Below, one piece after another: positions 61,332 through 64,000 of a DNA stretch of 64,000 bases; within the stretch, counting starts at the first letter, position 1, and every line of letters starts with the position of its first letter. This DNA comes from Streptomyces sp. NBC_00582. GTDB taxonomy: Bacteria > Actinomycetota > Actinomycetes > Streptomycetales > Streptomycetaceae. The stretch is from positions 10,602,001-10,666,000 of the forward strand of contig NZ_CP107772.1 of assembly GCF_036345155.1 (NCBI RefSeq). Direction: 5' to 3'. The notes beneath the pieces are model-generated. The model had not been told where the DNA came from and searched no databases. It saw only the letters and a program-made list of their open reading frames with translations. The translations under genes were made by a program, and so were the position numbers.

Positions 61332-62627
61332 TCAGAACCAGCCCGTGCAGACGATGGAGCCGCCCTTGCCGTTGGTGCCGCAGGCACGCATCACCAGGCC
61401 GTTGTCGTTCCACTGCGGGGTGTACGCGTCACCGCCCGAGGTGACGGTCGTGTAGCCGAGCATCGGCTCCCAGGTGTCCCCGCCGTCGTTGCTGCGATCG
61501 ACCCAGATCTCGTCACCGATCGTGCCGCCGGTGATACGGCCCCAGGCACAGGCGGTCGTGCTGTTGTAGCGCAGCTCGACGGTACGGCCGAACACGGTCG
61601 CGGACCTGGCCGTCCACGCACCGGCGGATTCGGGTGGGGTGCCGTCCCCGCAGGAGGTGTTGGAGGACGCGCCCTCCAGCGTGCCGCCGATTCTCGCGTA
61701 GTCCCCGCACGACGGCACACCAGGTGTGATCGCCGGGCCCTGGAGGAAGAGATTGCTGATCCAGCTGCGGTAGTCCGGCAGATACGTCCAGACGTTGTTG
61801 ACCATGCCGTCCACGGTGACGCGTTCCCCCACGCGCTGGCACAGCGCCCGCACGGCGACCGAAATGCCGTTGCTGACCGACCAGTTGATGCCGCTGCCGG
61901 TGGTGGAGTCGTTGCGCAGGTTCGGCTGGCCCCAGGTCTTCACCTGCTTGCCGAGACCGTCGTACTCCCACACCGGGAAGACGCCCGGGACCTCGGGCCG
62001 CAGCGAACCCTGGTAGCCGGCCCACGGGATGTCCGAGACGCGGATGACCTCGCCCGACTGGGGCGATTCGAGTCTCTTGCCGTTACCCAGGTAGAGGGCG
62101 ACGTGGCTGAGTCCCTCGCCGAAGTACATGATGTCGCCCGGCAGCAGCGGAGCCTCGCCCTGCGCCTTGGTGAACCTGGTGTGCGCGTAGCCCGGGTTCT
62201 GCCAGGTGGACTGCGTGGTGCGCTCGCTGATGATGTCCTGGCGGGTGGCCTTGTACCAGGCCCAGCGCACGAGGCCGATGCAGTCGAAGCTCCAGTACGT
62301 CGGATCGTTGATGGACCTCGGGTCCGTGTCCAGCATGCCCTGGCTGGGTCCGGGCAGTCCTCCGGCGTGGCCGCCGCCCCAGGCGTACATCCAGCCGACG
62401 TAGCGGCAGGCGACGTTGACGGCGTCCTGGGCGGCCGTGCTCGCTCCCGCCTTCAGCGGCGCACAGGTGTCGGCGGCCGGTGCGGCCGGTGCGGCGGTGG
62501 CCGGTGCCGCCGTCGGCAGAGCCAGACAGGCGACGGCCACGGCGGCGGCGAGCAGCAGCCGCAGCGGCCGGAAGCGGCCGTGCGGTGTTCTGCCGCGGTC
62601 ATGGACGCGTGGGTTGGCTCTTCTCAT
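61332..62627 (-). CDS. Secreted NlpC/P60 peptidase-like protein with DUF2690 domain
   Basis: Exported protein of 431 residues. The signal peptide (about 1-46) is followed by an NlpC/P60-type domain with the cysteine in SFDCIGLVRWAWYK and the histidine in LSHVALYLGNGKRLES, the arrangement used for gamma-D-glutamyl peptide cleavage in peptidoglycan. The middle part (VAVRALCQRVGERVTVDGMV) is of unknown type. The C-terminus has a DUF2690 domain (ATVFGRTVELRYNSTTACAW, IWVDRSNDGGDTWEP). ATG 62627 follows GGGGGA. It probably acts on the cell wall; use as an effector toward other bacteria is a possibility. Confidence 0.87.
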   Translation of the reverse strand: MRRANPRVHDRGRTPHGRFRPLRLLLAAAVAVACLALPTAAPATAAPAAPAADTCAPLKAGASTAAQDAVNVACRYVGWMYAWGGGHAGGLPGPSQGMLDTDPRSINDPTYWSFDCIGLVRWAWYKATRQDIISERTTQSTWQNPGYAHTRFTKAQGEAPLLPGDIMYFGEGLSHVALYLGNGKRLESPQSGEVIRVSDIPWAGYQGSLRPEVPGVFPVWEYDGLGKQVKTWGQPNLRNDSTTGSGINWSVSNGISVAVRALCQRVGERVTVDGMVNNVWTYLPDYRSWISNLFLQGPAITPGVPSCGDYARIGGTLEGASSNTSCGDGTPPESAGAWTARSATVFGRTVELRYNSTTACAWGRITGGTIGDEIWVDRSNDGGDTWEPMLGYTTVTSGGDAYTPQWNDNGLVMRACGTNGKGGSIVCTGWF

Positions 62628-63127
62628 GTCGTTCCCCCGTTGTCTCCGGCCATGGTCGGTCGTCGCACAGCCGGCCGGCCGTGTGCCGTCGGCGTGGGTG
62701 AAGCACCCACGGCGGTCGGCCCGGCGCCGTGAGAGCTGCCCACAGCAGCCTGCTGGCGGCGCGAGCCTCCTGTCGACGCACCGACGTTGCCCGGCCGAAC
62801 GGGCAACGGGAAACCCCCGGGAAACCCGGCGAGCAGTGCGGTTGGCCGGCGCCCGTCCGTCGCGGGCGCGCATCCCTGCACCCCGCCGTCCCACCCGGCA
62901 CGGGACGTCCCCCCGGAGCGCGCCGCGCCCGCCGGGGCCCGTCCCGACCGGGGCCGGCAGATGCGCCCCGGCCTACCTGGCGTCCTGCCGACCCACCATC
63001 TCGGTGGGCTCATCGAGTCCGTCAAGGGCCGCCTGAAAGGGCGCACAGCAACAGCACCGGCGCACCGCTCACCCGCTCGCCGGCCGCCCGCGATCCCTGA
63101 TGATCGCCGCCGCGGCCCACCCGCCGG
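62628..63127. other. Gap with a short hairpin
   Basis: No gene is recognised in about 500 bp. GTTGCCCG (62786-62793) and CGGGCAAC (62800-62807) form an 8-bp stem, possibly ending transcription from the Imm32-like gene before the NlpC/P60 promoter. Confidence 0.4.
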
Positions 63128-63514
63128 TCATCGGGCCGGCATCCCTCCGTGGGGACTGTTGACCACGATCGGCAGGGACCCTTCAACGAGGTAGGGGTGC
63201 TCGGGAAAGTAGTCGATGTGGAGGTGACCACCGTCCTCGGCGGTGGCCATGCCCTCAAGGTTGGCTGCGAGAATCGCTCTCGCGCCGGGATCGCCGCTGA
63301 TCACCAGAACCTGCCGCGAGGCGTCCAGTTCGACCCGAACCCCGGGGCCGGAAGACTTCCTGACTTCGACCCCCGCCAAGGTGCCACCGTCCAGTGGCGG
63401 CGAGGAGCCGACGAACCCGTCACCCTCGGCCACCGCCCTCGCCAGGGCGGCCAGTTCCTCCGCCGAAGCGGTGAGATCCACTTCGCCGAACACGGGATCG
63501 GAAACCAGTCGCAC
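63128..63514 (-). CDS. Imm32-like immunity-family protein
   Basis: Protein of 128 residues. The N-terminal RLVSDPVFGEVDLTASAEEL and the C-terminal GGHLHIDYFPEHPYLVEGSL and PIVVNSPHGGMP resemble Imm32-type proteins, which in known polymorphic-toxin systems neutralise a cognate toxin. No toxin gene is found next to it in this window. GTG 63514 has AAGGAG at correct spacing and is preferred to GTG 63523. The assignment rests on recognised pattern only. Confidence 0.65.
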   Translation of the reverse strand: MRLVSDPVFGEVDLTASAEELAALARAVAEGDGFVGSSPPLDGGTLAGVEVRKSSGPGVRVELDASRQVLVISGDPGARAILAANLEGMATAEDGGHLHIDYFPEHPYLVEGSLPIVVNSPHGGMPAR

Positions 63515-63893
63515 GGGCGGCACTCCTTCACAGGCGGACCCTCATGATGCCGTCACACGTCGTCGGCCCCGCGCCCACCCCGGGCGAGCCGACCGAATAC
63601 GACCAGGCACATCGGATCCCCTGGGCGGCGCGGAGCCGACCTGGCCGCCGGGTCCCGCACCCGCGTGGACTCCGGCGGGCGGGGCACGGTGTTCGTGGAC
63701 ACCGACGCGACCCGGCCCGCGCCGCGGGCATGGACGGCCCGTGCCTGGAAAGTCCTGCGGGACTGCCGTCTCAAGAGGGACGGCGTTCACCAGGCCATGC
63801 GACGTCGTCCTGGATCACCCACGCCACCGTTGCAGGTCAGAAGCACTCTCCGTCGATGTGATGGCCTGGAGTATCAGGCTGGGTGGCTGAGGC
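63515..63893. other. Gap with a doubtful transposase-like tail
   Basis: A plus-strand frame at about 63716-63800 reads RAWTARAWKVLRDCRLKRDG and VHQAM, which has the look of a transposase C-terminus, but no upstream part is recognisable. Otherwise nothing is seen. Confidence 0.25.
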
Positions 63894-64000
63894 TCAGCTG
63901 GCGCTGCCGACCAGCTTCCAGGGCTCGTGGTCGGCGTCGGCCCCGGTGCCCGGGGCACTGCCCTTCGTCTCCCACTTGGCCTTCCAGACCTTGCCGTTGC
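63894..64000 (-). CDS. C-terminus of a chitin-binding protein (5' end outside window)
   Basis: The last 34 codons of a minus-strand gene cut by the window edge, with a TGA stop at 63894-63896. The peptide NGKVWKAKWETKGSAPGTGA, then DHEPWKLVGSAS, has the WKAKWxTKGxxPG signature of a ChtBD3/CBM5-12 chitin-binding domain, usually at the end of chitinases or lytic polysaccharide monooxygenases. Which catalytic domain it carries cannot be told from the 34 residues. Confidence 0.75.
   Translation of the reverse strand, partial: NGKVWKAKWETKGSAPGTGADADHEPWKLVGSAS

Noticed and set aside
63544..63861. Possible transposase C-terminus (WKVLRDCRLKRDGVHQAM)
   Set aside because: Only about 20 residues look familiar; no catalytic blocks upstream and no inverted repeats found.

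Overview
The window is a high-GC actinobacterial chromosome segment, almost certainly Streptomyces. Coding frames have near-saturated G/C third positions and GTG starts are common. Gene families typical of the genus are present: a CUT1 sugar importer without its own ATPase, MmyB-type regulators, an HGxxPAAW-like protein, a SpoIIE phosphatase, DesK/NarL-type two-component genes and secreted NlpC/P60 and chitin-binding proteins. No rRNA, tRNA or CRISPR array was seen. Many gene relics and transposase fragments suggest an accessory or arm-proximal part of the chromosome; that is an inference.

Layout. (1) 0-7 kb: the 5' part of a LacI regulator, an aldehyde dehydrogenase, and a quinone oxidoreductase divergent from an intact MmyB-type regulator. 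The control region and the first part of that regulator exist a second time, decayed, in front of the aldehyde dehydrogenase, next to a frameshifted SDR relic. A HEAT-like protein and an MBL-fold hydrolase follow. (2) 7-20.2 kb: a complete arabinan/arabinose module, with LacI regulator and palindromic operators, lipoprotein binding protein, two permeases, GH51 arabinofuranosidase, a secreted sialidase-fold arabinanase candidate with ricin-type domains, araB, araA, araD and a coupled glyoxalase-like gene. (3) 20.5-30.1 kb: methyltransferase, small membrane protein, an Acg-type nitroreductase/MFS/HxlR operon divergent from a large MalT-like LuxR regulator, and a TetR/FAD-monooxygenase pair with three operator palindromes. 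(4) 30-37 kb: relics, a secreted SCP-domain protein, two unknown proteins, a DesK/NarL-type two-component system and an ISL3 transposase relic. (5) 37.1-41.6 kb: a compact operon of binding protein, TelA-family protein, binding-protein/VWA fusion and membrane protein.

(6) 42-55.8 kb: two small membrane proteins, then a set of catabolic genes: three alpha/beta hydrolases plus a fragment of a fourth, an Old Yellow Enzyme, an enoyl-CoA hydratase-like protein, an SDR, decayed acyl-CoA ligase and aldo/keto reductase genes, and three TetR regulators. Eight A/T-rich sites related to the palindrome ATTACGATCGTAAT lie in front of these genes, and two of the TetR proteins have nearly the same recognition helix. 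I read this as one regulon of hydrolase, redox and beta-oxidation-like enzymes; its substrate is unknown. Relics of GH3 and GH78 glycosidases lie inside it. (7) 55.9-64 kb: an IS982-type transposase relic, a GAF-like/SpoIIE phosphatase, a winged-helix coiled-coil protein, a YVTN/IPT protein cut off by a transposase fragment, secreted Cys-rich and NlpC/P60-DUF2690 proteins, an Imm32-like protein and the 3' end of a chitin-binding protein gene.
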